Assembly: GCF_043290135.1 (NCBI RefSeq)
Contig: NC_134704.1
Span: forward strand, 8,303,501-8,367,500
Direction of reading: 5' to 3'
DNA length: 64,000 nucleotides
Origin: Rhipicephalus microplus
Taxonomy: Eukaryota > Arthropoda > Arachnida > Ixodida > Ixodidae
Part shown: positions 22,601 to 34,600 of the stretch, piece after piece
Position numbering within the stretch: position 1 is the first letter of the stretch
Layout of the letters: every line of letters starts with the position of its first letter
Program-made: the position numbers and the translations under genes
Notes under the pieces: model-generated
Seen by the model: only the letters and a program-made list of their open reading frames with translations
Told to the model about the DNA's origin: nothing
Database searches by the model: none

Positions 22601-25600
22601 GAAGTGAACAAAAGAGGGTGCGCCAAGGTGTTCATCGGCAGTTGGAAGAAGCGTTGAGCATTTGGCTTAATGCTACCGTCGCTCAACGGGTTCCCGTTTC
22701 CGGCCACCTCTTGAAGCAAAAGGCCGAGACATTGGCACTTCGCCTTGGCATTGATGGATTTAGGTTCAGCGATGGCTGGCTCCGGAACATTAAAAAGCAG
22801 TACGACCTCGCTTTCAAAAAAATGTGCGGTGAGAGCGGTGCCGTGGATAACACACTGGTAGAGAACTACCGCGGTGGAAAGTTGGTAGAGCTGCTTCGGC
22901 GCTACTCGGCTGACGACACCTTTAACATCGATAAAACCGGGCTTTTCTATAAGCTACTACCGGAGAAGACACTCGCCCGTTCTGGCGAACCTTGCCACGG
23001 AGGTAAACTGAGCAAGGAACCAGTCACTGTCGTTGTCGGCTGCAACGCTTCTGGCATGAAAAAGCTCCCGCTGCTGGTAATCGGGAAATCGAAAAACCCT
23101 CGATGTTTTAAGGGTAAAATAATTTGCCTGTCTAGTAAGAAGCCAATACGAAGGCGTGGGTCACGCAGAAGCTGTTCGAAGAGTATGTCGGAAAATTGGA
23201 CCGAAAGTTTGAATTGCAAGAGCGCAAGGTCCTTTTGTTCGTAGATAACTGTACTGCCAATGAGCCGATCAGCTGTCTGAAAGCCATCGAGCTATAATAC
23301 CTGCCGCCGAATACGACCAGTATTCTGCAACCTATGGACCAAGGTATCATCAAGAATTTGAAGGTGCTGTATTGTTCACGCATGCTGCAGCGCGTGTTGC
23401 TCTGCTTAGAGAGCCAGATAAAATACAACGTTGATTTGATGTCAGCCGTGAGCATGCTTGCTGATGCCTGGAAGGCAGTGTCGGCAAACACGATCAGCAA
23501 CTGTTTCCGGCACGCCGGATTTACGTTGCGTAGTGAGCCCGACACCGCCGACCCTACAGCTGAAGAACCCGACAATGCAACTGAAGAGCCGGACCTGCCG
23601 CCCAGCGCATCGAGCTCAGGTGCGGACGCTATCGACGACCTGCGAGGCTGCGGTGTGCCGATTCCCGACACTGTTACGTTTGAAGACTGTGCAAATGTCG
23701 ACAGTGCAGTGTCGTCGTGTGCCGAATTGAATGACTGCGACATAATTGAGCAGGTTCCACAACCATCAAACAGCGGTTCTGACTCTGACGATGATGACGC
23801 ACCGTGTGCTCCGGAGCCGTCGCATGCGGACCTGTCTCGAGCCCTCGCTGTTCTTTCGTCGTCGTACAGCGATCCTATCACAGTGGCGGAGATACAGGCG
23901 GACTTGCTTGCACGTAAGCGGAAGTGCATGCAGCAACGCATTAACGACTTTTTTCAGCCACCGGTAGATTTAAGTGTCAATAAAAGTATTTTTTTTCTGA
24001 CGCATTCGTTTTTTCGGACTTTCAATAATTCGGACTTATTTGCGTTCCCCGAGGAGTCGGAATTATCGGTCGTCGACTGTATAAGACAAAAAAATTTTAC
24101 GTGAGAATTCTTAACATCCTCAGCCAACACTAATTTCTTGTTTTATGTTCGTAAAAATTATACAGACGATGTGGGCGATATTAAGTTTTAAATGTGATAC
24201 TTGCATCCGTCACATGTGAAGGAACATATGAAGGAACACATGTGAAGGAACACATGTGAAGGAACACAAAATTTCATCATGATCTCGCTATCAGTGCCAA
24301 AACATGAAACCTAAACTCAAGAAGTTGCCTAAAAATGGATCTTTAGAAATATGCATTTCAAAGATACAAGTCATTGTTCATCTATGATTTCTTCCATCAT
24401 GAGAGCCTGGCAATCATTGTTATTTTGAGCGTATGGCTTTCGTGAACTGCTCATGCAAAATGCAAGCCAGGTGGTGATTTCAAGGACAGTCTAGACAATG
24501 AGCTCTTATTAGTTTTTAGCAGCCACATTGTGTTCTTTGAAAGCGATGTTATCCTACTTCGAGTTTAATTACAATCTTCAATTTTTAATGAGCTCTTTTA
24601 GTATTTAGCAGCCACATTGTGCTGTTTAAAAGCGATTTTATCCTACTTTAAGTTTAATTACAATATTCAATTTTTTAATGAGCTCTTTTAGTATTTAGCA
24701 GCCACATTGTGCTGTTTAAAAGCGATTTTATCCTACTTTGAGTTTAATTACAATCTTCAATTTTTTTGTTGTGAAAGTAGACAAACTGAACTTGTAAAAG
24801 CAAATAAAAACAAAATATATGTAATCTTGGAAAAAAAAAGGGGGGGGAGGGGTTCGACTCGCGTCTTCCCTTAAATCAATGGGCATCTGATGGGAGTCTT
24901 TGAAATATTTGTTAATCACAAAAAAAAACATTATTATGAGATTCACTACAACAACTGAATTTGCGTGTAACACATACGCTTGCTGGCACCAGAGTGAATT
25001 GGTCTAAAGAGAAGTACAGTCAGTCGATTCAAATTTAAAGGGACCTCTGAATTTTGTTTGAATTATCAAGAAGTTTGAATTATCAGAAGTTCTCAGATAT
25101 ATTGCTCTGGGTGAAGTGACACCACAAATTATGATTAGGCATTGATTTTATCACATTTAAAAAATTTCTAAGCGTTTTTAAACTCTAACTACGCACAATG
25201 AACAAAAAGCAAAAGTGCAAGGTCTACAAGTTTACTGGCCATTTACTGCTTGTCAGACCTGTTAAGGAAATCATGAATTGCCAACTGCTTCCTTGTTATA
25301 TGTGCCTTCATCACAAAGCTCTTTATATCTTTTTCACAACGCCACAGTGTACATGCCCTCTTTCTAGCGCGAATGTCACGAAACGACGCTTTTATACTCA
25401 GGGACAACTTTCTGTGGCAATGAAGGGAAGGCTACAGAACAAAAGTAGGCATGTACCACTGCTGAAGAATAGTCCCACAAATGCGCCAGTGTTTTTTGTG
25501 TGAAGATAATAAAAAACATTACTTTATTTTCTACAGGATACCGTTTATATAAAGACGCCGCACGAACCAAGGAGATATTATTATTTGTTTTGTTTCATGA

Positions 25601-28600
25601 AGTGCCATTTCGGATTTTCGCATGTCTGAAAACTTTGCACGTTTTAGGTGCAGCTCACAGGGAAAATGACGTCTTGGTCTTTGGGTAAGTGCTCATCACC
25701 CTCCAGCTATTTCGCTAAATCGCCGAAGAAGCTTGTGTCGAATTTCGCTCACAAATAGCTGTGTAAGCAGACATAGCAAATTCTATGAAGTGGTATTATT
25801 TGAACATGGCCGGCAACCGAGTTGAGCAAGACTTCTTCACAGAGGAGTACATGTGGTTTAGCTCCACCCCTGCAGCTTTCTCTTCATTGCCACAGAAAGT
25901 TGTCCCCGAGTAAAGCAATATTCATTGTCCCTGCCCCTATCAATCACCTAGCAAAGCGGCACAGCGCAGCACAGGAAAATGAGATGGATTCTGAAATGCA
26001 CCCAAGCCACTACGAAAAGAGATTGCCCAAAAAGCTAGAAGCTCGAAATGCAGGCGAGTAGTACTCGAGAGAGAAAAACTGATGTCACTGCTGAACTCAC
26101 ACAAGCTGCAGTGCCTTGTCCTTGCGAATGAATTTGGACAGCCGGTAGATGGCCCAGTTGTTGAGCTGCCAGGAGGTCATGCCACAGCCATTGTCCAGTA
26201 CAAGGATGGTGCTCCTCTCCTGCTGCGAGCTGTCGTCCAGGTACTGCAGAGAGCACATCATCACACAAGGCACACAAGAGAGAGATGTGCACTTCAACAG
26301 ATTAATTATTACAGTGAAGCAGTTTTGAACTTTAATCCAAGGTCGTACAGGCAGCGGAGGTGAAACGGAAAGAGGGTTCTTGCGTGAATAAGCCTTTTGT
26401 GTGCCAGAAGGATAAAATAATTTAATACATTGTTTTTTTTTTCTGTTAACCCCTGCTTATACTCGTTCTGGCGTCTCCGTTTGTGTTAGGTGCAAAGCAC
26501 CACAGACTTGTTGGAGTCTCCTGTCACCAGGTGAGTCATGTCCTCACAGTTCATCACAAAAATTTGCGTGCGTCACAATGAGTAAATCAAAGTAAACATC
26601 ACTGGTCCACGAAAATGAAGACACAACAAATAGCCAACGCCATCAGTGGAGCGGAAACACAATTTCCTACATGTCCGAATGCAGGCTTGGCACTACTAGT
26701 GCCTCATTCATGCCCTCTCTACCCACCTCCGAAGTCCGTCGGCACGAGCGGAGTTTGCCCTTGCTCGAGCAATCGGGCCCTGCGGCCAGAGATCATGAGA
26801 GCCCGCAGCATAGTCGCAGGCTCTCAGCGGCGTGTCACCATAAATCCCTTTTGCCCACGGAGACACGCTCCAGGCACCCTTTGTGTTGTACTTCTCGCCC
26901 ATCATTGGATAAGCCTCGTTTGCTTTCCTGCGGCCTCTTGCAACGGTGGCAGTACTGCTTTTTTTGGTGTTGCCCCAGACAATAAAGTGTTGCGACTTGT
27001 TTGAGAGCAGTACTCTGTGCTTGTTAAGCTGCGCTCGTCGCCTTGGCTGTCCGAACGTGCATGTGCAGCGGAATTAGTCACGCGAGGCGACAGTGAACAC
27101 GACCCTGCCGCTCGCTAAGACTGAACCCACGCTAGTGGTCGTGCTCATTCGGGGTACGCTGTACACTACAAAGCCTCCATGACACACAGAATTCCGTAAA
27201 ACAAAAATAAAATGAAATTACTGCAAATGCAGACGCATTGCCTTTCTGAATGCTTTACCATCTATGTGACGAACATGACTGCTCTTTAAACCTATTAAAG
27301 GCAGGCATCTTTTGCATTTAGTGAAGCTTGTACAATACAGTGAAATCTTGATACAGTGAATCTCACAGAAATGTTAAGAATCATTCATTATTTTGAAAAG
27401 CCGTCGTAGTGAAAGTATTAAAAATTTCCGCAAATATAACGCAAACATGTGAGTCACCTACCCGTGCTGTGTATAGATTCACAACCACGTTATGGTCAAA
27501 AAGGTGAAAAAAAATTACCAGGAATTATTATCGAACCAGAGCTTGTTCATTTGAGTAAGAGCGCGATCTATCCTGATGTGGGCAACTCGACTGCTTTAAG
27601 ACAAACTCCTAAGCTTTCAGAGAGGTGAGCGTCTCTCAGACTGGTGTGCAGACGCACACCTATCGCACTCCGCTGCTAATGCCGATTCTGACCGGTCAAC
27701 GGCCTCGAATCTTCCTGAGCTGCACGGACCCTCTTCCGCGAAGTTCACCTGAACATTTCGACACCTGGTTCACCAAGGTGGGCTCGTTTTTCATCATTTT
27801 AGAGGCCTTTTCGCTGCACCAGCGAGCTAAGCCTAGGCGAGGTTAGGCCAGCCTCCCCGCCTACGGCGCTCGCACGCCAGCTGCGAGATGCCGCAGCAGA
27901 TTGCCATGGAAGGGGACGACGTCACCCCCGAGGAATTACAAGGAAACGGATGGTTCTCCGTTCTAAAAAGACGGCAAGAATCGCGAGCGAAGTCACACGC
28001 AGCCCGCCAGCCTGGAACGCAACGAGGCGCGACAGCGACGCCGAACGCTACTCTACGACGCGTCGCAGCTGCGAGCCGACTGCCGGCAATGCAACGTAGT
28101 CACAATCGAGTGATTGTGCGACCGGGAGGCGGCCTCAACGTGCAAGCCTGCAGCCCGCACAGGATTCTCGCCGCACTAACCATGGCAGCTCAGCTAGCGC
28201 CGTCGGTAACGGAGGAGGACATTATTTGTCCCAACTCGATGCAAAACATTTTTGTCGTCAGTACGCCCAGCGCTACTAATGCAGCAGCGTACAGCCGAGT
28301 AACAGAGATCATCCTCACCGACCAGAGACACCCGGTCACGGCCTACCTCTCACCTGCCGGTATCACGAGCCGAGGCGTGATTCGCGGCGTCGACACTGAC
28401 TTTGACGACGCCGCACTCAACCGCATGCTAATCCAACCGCGCAACTCAAGCCTACTGGGAGCGCGTCGCATCAAGAACACTGAAACTGTGATTCTGATCT
28501 TCAACGGGCTCAAAGTGCCCAACTACGTCTACTGCGGCCAGGTCATCTACCGCTGCACGTTGTATAAGCGCCAAATAGACACCTGCCGTACCTGCGGCCA

Positions 28601-31600
28601 AGTGGGCCATCGCCAAGACGTGGGCCCCACTCCTTCAACCAAGGTCTGCGACCACTGCGGACACTTACCAACGGACAACCCACACGTGTGCAACCAACCA
28701 GTGTGTGCCTTATGCGGTGAAGCACACCGCACAGGCGACCGCGAATGCCGACATCGCTACCAGCTGCCTTACCTGGTGCCCCGTCGTCGTCAGCGCCGTC
28801 GCCGACGAAAGCAAGCCCAGCAGCAAACACCCACCCCAGCAACCAGCCCGGTTCCTGCCAAGACCACCAAACCGCAAGGACCTCCTCTAGGCCCACGAAA
28901 TCCTACACCCACTGACCAGCCTACCTGGGCCGACAAGGTGGCATGCAAAGGTGAGGCCCACGCAGCGCAGCGTCAGGGACACTCGCCACAGCAACCTGAC
29001 CCAGAACTAGCACAGTTAAAACGCATGTATGTGGAGCAGGCTAAAGAAATCCAATCGCTTAAAGAAGAGCTAGCAAAACAACAGGCCCCTGAATCGCGCG
29101 AGGGTTTCATTATCAGCGGCCCCGTCTCGATACGCGGCGCTAAGAAACGGGCAGGCCCGACGCTCCAGGCCGAAGAGCAATCCGATTTTGACCGGTTTAC
29201 AGCCAATATATACGCGATACTAGAGCAGTACCGCGCAGAGACCACGGCCGAGTATAGCGCTTTCAACGCTAAACTAGAGAGCATGCAAAAACAACTTATC
29301 GAGTTGGCTGCATGGCCAGCACAAATAGACGCGAGGACTAAGGTGTTGGAGGAGGACCTGGCACGCAGTAAGCGCGCTGGGCAAATACCTAGACCTTAAA
29401 ATGGCGTCGTCACAATCATTCACAATTTGGCAATGGAACGCAAGTACCCTCCATACGCGGAGAGAAACGTTACAACAATTCATTGGCTCTATGACCCAAC
29501 GACCGGCCGTCATTCTCCTGCAGGAAACGCGTATCGACCGATTCGCTCTTCGCGGATACAGAGTTGAGGCCGTCTGTGGGAACAAAGCTCGAGGGATAGC
29601 CACTTGTGTGGCTAAGCCTTATGCTTACACGACACATGCAGTACGCCCAGACCTCAAAATAGAGCATCAGATGATAGAAATTATCCCCAGCGCTCACATT
29701 AAGCAATCGGTATTTATCCTTAACGTGTACAGTTCACCTTCACACAGCACAGAAACATTCACCACACTACTAACTAAAGCGACGCAGATAGCAGGCAACC
29801 ATCCCCTCATCATCGCGGGGGACTTCAACGCCCCCCATGTACAATGGGGTTACAATCGCACAACACAGAAAGGACGCCACTTACAAACACACATCACTCA
29901 ACACAATCTCATGTTACTTAACGACCTCTCTACCCCCACACACATAGGTAACTCAGTGTCAAGGGACTCATCCCCTGACCTGACCCTAGTACGCAACGTT
30001 TCGAACCCCACATGGGTTAATCTGCAAGCTAACCTCGGTAGCGATCACTTTATCTGTAGCACAACAGTCAATATAGGCAGCCTCGAGCCCAGAGACTTTA
30101 AAGTAGTAGACTGGAACTTTTTTAGGCAAATACGCAAACAAGACACCAACCATTACTCTTCACTCTCTGAACTCTTTGCGAGACTACAGCGGGACGTAAA
30201 ACAAGCTACCAAAAATATTTCTACAACACGCAACATAGACCACATGGACAGCCACCTCGCACATCTCCTGGAGGCTCACAAAAGTCTTCAAGAAAGATGG
30301 AGAATGCATAAACTCAATCGTAGGCTACGAAAAAGAATTGCATTGCTCAACCGACAAATCGAAGAGTACAGTCACACACTAGCACGCAATCAGTGGAATG
30401 AGGTGTGTAATTCGCTTGACGCACGCATGAGAAAAGGTCTAAAATGGGACCTTCTCAGGCATCTGCTCGGCGACAAGCCCACCAAGTCAGAGCAACGACT
30501 AACTCTAGATAGACTGTTACACAAAGTGCGAGGACAGCAACTTACCGACGCACAGATTTTAGATGCTACAGCAGCCCGGTATCTATGCACAGAACCTACC
30601 TCACATGAAGACTATCCACCTTATGCGGGGGCCGCAGACGACCCATTTGAGCATGCTATAACTAGCGCTGAAATACGCGCGGTAATAGCAGAGCTCAATA
30701 GTAAGTCAGCCCCGGGTCCTGACGGAGTCACCAACAAGCTACTCCGCAACCTGGCTGACCATGACATTGAATCACTAGCCACCCACATGAATGAGGTTTG
30801 GGAGCAAGGGAGCGTCCCGCCAGAATGGAGGGCCGCGACCGTCATACTCATTCCCAAGCCGAACAAACCCCTGGAACTCGACTCTCTACGACCCATCTCC
30901 CTCACATCCTGTGTGGGTAAGGTCATGGAGCACGTCATTCTCCGTCGAGTCACAAAATATTCAGAGCGAAAACACCTCTTCCCATTCAATCAAGTAGGGT
31001 TCAGGCCGGCTATGGCCACGCAGGACGTACTTCTCATGCTGCAGGAGACGTTACTTAGAGTAAGGAGCAAAGACCTCCGAGCAATCCTAGCTCTTGACTT
31101 AGAGAAAGCTTTTGATACCATAAGCCATGCTCATATACTACACGAGATTCAGGAGGCAGGCTTAGGCCGCCGTTTCTACGAATACGTCCGCTCTTTCCTA
31201 AGAGCCAGAACGGCCACACTTTTGGGGATCTCAAGTCACACACCTACAACCTAGGCCCGCGCGGCACCCCGCAAAAGTCGGTGCTCTCACCGTTTCTTTT
31301 CAATTTAGCCCTCAGGCAACTTTCGCAAAAGCTGAGACACATCGAAGGCGTAGAACACGCGCTCTATGCCGACGATATTACTATTTGGCGTACTGGAGGG
31401 AGCGATGGACAAATTGAAGCGAGCCTTCAGGCAGCAGTCACTGCAGTACAAACAATTTTAAAGCCCACGGGCCTCAGACTATCGGCATCTAAGTCCGAGT
31501 TGCTGCTTCTGCCACCACAGTACGGCCGCACCAAAGCCGAACCTACCATACACCTCTCCACAATAGATGGCTCGGTTATCCCGATAGTGTCGTCGGTTCG

Positions 31601-34600
31601 AATTTTGGGCGTTACCCTACAGGAGAATGGCAAAAACGACTTAACCATCACACATCTCACCAAAAAAGCTGAGGCAGTCATGCACCTCGTCCGACGCGTC
31701 GCTAATAGACACGCAGGACTCACAGAAGAAAGCTTACTACGCATCTTTCATGCGTTCTTAATGTGCCACGTTCACTACGTCGCCTGCGCTCACCCGTGGA
31801 GCAAAGGCGATGAAACTAAAGTAGACAACCTCATCCGAAAATGCACAAAACGAGTACTTGGTCTACCCATGTCCACAAGCACGCAGCGCCTGCTATCCCT
31901 TGGGGTACATAACACGTTCCAAGAAATCATCGAAGCACAAAGAATGTCCCAACTCATGCGCCTGTCTTTGACAGCTGCGGGTCAGGAACTCCTCTCACAC
32001 ATAGGTCTTCCTATCCCAACTCAAGTCAACGAAGCAGAATTATTACCGCAACACCTTCACGCTAAAATCACAGTACTACCCTTCCACAGGAACATGCACC
32101 CAGTGCACAATCAGGCTCGAAGAAGGGCACGAGCTCAATCCTTACTAAAAGCGGCCAACCTACACGCGACAGACGTTTTCGTAGACGCCGCCAAATACAT
32201 GGACAAACCCTACTTTGCAGCTGTGGCGGTCGCCCCAGACGGAAAAGCTCTTAATGCTCTTACCGTAAAAACTCAGAAAGCCTGCGAGGCTGAACAAGTG
32301 GCCATTGCCCTTGCTCTAGCACTCCCTCAGCGCGACACAATATTTACCGACTCTAAACCCGCTGCACTGGCATACCGCCGCGGTACACTTTGCCAGGCGG
32401 CATTAAGAGTTCTAGCAACTGTTCAGATAACTGTAGACAAGCATATCCACTGGTTCCCTGGTCATGAAGGGATCAACGTTCAACCAGGGGTCCCCAACGG
32501 TAATGAGCTGGCCTATAACCTCGCGCGTGATCTTACGTGCCGCGGGGGGTCGCGGTCCGGCTCACTGGCCGGGGACACCAACACGCACCGGGAGCCGCTC
32601 CTATCATATCATGAAATTTGCTCGCACTATAAGTTATTTAGAAAGGAATTCCCCTCACCTCACTCAGCACTAAATAAAGCACAACAATTAACGCTTCGAC
32701 TGCTGCAAACGCACAGTTACCCCAGCCCCTATATCTGCAGCAAATACCTACCGGATATAAGGCCAGAATGCCCCAAATGCCAAAATTCAAGGTGCGATTT
32801 AAGTCACATGCTGTGGCAGTGTCCCGTGCTAAACGCTAGCTTCGGGTCACCTGCCACCAAGGACGACTGGTTCAACCACCTCAGGAGCCCCGACAGGGCC
32901 CTTTAACACCAGGCCGTCCAGAAGGCCCAAAAGGTGGCTGGCGAGCTCCGACTCCCAGTCCCCACATGGGCGGAGCCACCGGGCTGGCCCCCGTAAGGGG
33001 TGCCCAGGCCCCTTCAGGACCTTTATTAAAGTTAATTCTCTCTCTCTCCTAAGCTTTCACATACTTATTATGCACTACATTGCATTGGCATTATTACTAA
33101 TTCTTTATGTTGATTTGAGCGTGATGTTTCAACGTCTTTAGCACATTTAAATGTGAGCGCGGGAAGGGTGTGCCTCGGCGGGGTGAAGGTTAGGGGCAGT
33201 GCGTGTGCCTGCACTGATGTATCGAGTAGCTTTTGTGTTATTTTAGTGTTAATAAATGTGTGGTTTTGGAGTTCAACTGGCTGGCAGCATTTCCTTGGCA
33301 GCAAGACGCCGCGAACCCTTCAACTTCCACGATGATTTTCACCACCTCGTCAGGCACAAATAACATTTACAGCACTTCTACGTAGTTTTCAGTGAGGATA
33401 TTTTGGAATCATGTAGGAAAAAGCCAACAGACCAATCAACTTTTTTATGCCCCACTGCAAATAAATTTGTATAAGACTCCTCATTCTCTCTGGTTAGAAC
33501 AGGCCCATTCAGTGTTTTCATATAAGTCTGTTGTGACAGTACTTGGATATTACATACTCTTTTTACAACAGACTAAAATACTCTTTACTGTGAAGGTCTG
33601 TTGTAATGCGGATATACTGTGTGTGTGTGTGAGCGCACTGCAATCGTGCCAAGACTCTTTGTCTTCCTCCCCTTCTCTACCTTTTACTAGTCCGTTACAA
33701 TATATATATATATATATATATTGTAAGAATTCATTGGACGTCATCTTCTTCATCTGTCAATAACCATCATCAGTCTTCGCCCCGTACCGCTTCATCATCG
33801 GCGCCATCTTGCTGTTGCTTGAATAAAGCGTCAGCTGAACCGTTGTATTTCAAGTGGTAGAAGGTGCTCCCCGATCTCTTCGACCTCTCTCCATCCAAAG
33901 CCAGCTCCTAGAGCTCCGTTCACGACGTCGCTTACGCCAGCAGAGCACCATGGCACAAAAGCAAGCCCAACCGAACCACCCGCCGGCGCAACCACCAGCC
34001 GCCAACCCTAGCCCGGTCAACAACCCCCCTCGGGAGCCTCCTATCTTCTCCGGTCTGCCTGGCGAAGATGTCGAAGACTGGCTCGACAACTATGACCGTG
34101 TAGGTGTCTACAACAACTGGAACGAGGCATCTAAATTAGCACGCGTCCAGTTTTACGTCTCTCAGGTTGCCAAGACGTGGTTCCGATTGGTCTTCCTTCA
34201 AAGACCAGCTCCGACGCATTTTCGGCACACCGACCGTCCGTTCAGAAGTTGCTCGCAAGAAACTGGCAGAACGCGTTCAACATTGCGGTGAGTCCTACAC
34301 TTCCTATATTGAGGATGTGCTTGCACTTTGCCGCCGTATCGACAACACCATGCCAGAAGGTGATCGTGTCTGGCACCTTCTGAAGGGTATCGGACCTACC
34401 GCTTTCAACGCCCTCGTCGCGCACAACCCTTTGACGGTTTCTGACGTCGTCTCTGTATGCCAGCGTCTTGATACCTTGCAGCCAATCCGCCTGCTACCCG
34501 ACTTCTCTGAGAACCTCCTGGCAAACAGTATGAAGCTCCGATCCATCATTCGAGCCATAATTCGTGAGGAATTGCAAGCCTACAGTTTACCTCCTAACAA

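Larger units (their letters stand above)
27620..33045 (+). mobile_element. Full-length I-type non-LTR retrotransposon (~5.4 kb)
   Basis: The element has a 270-base 5' leader, ORF1, a second ORF with endonuclease, reverse transcriptase and RNase H, a short 3' region with TATTAAAGTTAATT, and a CT-repeat tail. It lies antisense in SMCHD1 intron 5. The apurinic-type endonuclease plus RNase H layout fits the I group; LOA or R1 are possible. Confidence 0.92.
27606..33059 (+). repeat. 14-base target-site duplication flanking the I-type LINE
   Basis: CTCCTAAGCTTTCA occurs at 27606-27619 and again at 33046-33059, directly next to the LINE start and its CT-rich tail. The perfect match shows a recent insertion. 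Confidence 0.9.

Noticed and set aside
23132..23941. 269-residue minus frame inside the Tigger
   Set aside because: It is antisense to the transposase and has no domain.
24210..24268. CRISPR-like array
   Set aside because: The repeats are directly adjacent without unique spacers, and the genome is animal.
26082..26363. Plus frame of 93 residues
   Set aside because: It is antisense to SMCHD1 exon 6.
31217..31280. Programmed frameshift in LINE ORF2
   Set aside because: I-group LINEs are not known to need one there, no pseudoknot-like context was seen, and a simple indel explains it; kept only as a point to check.
33854..33949. Earlier non-ATG start for gag
   Set aside because: A normal ATG at 33950 follows with the gag domain downstream; the earlier codon is GTG next to the primer-binding site.
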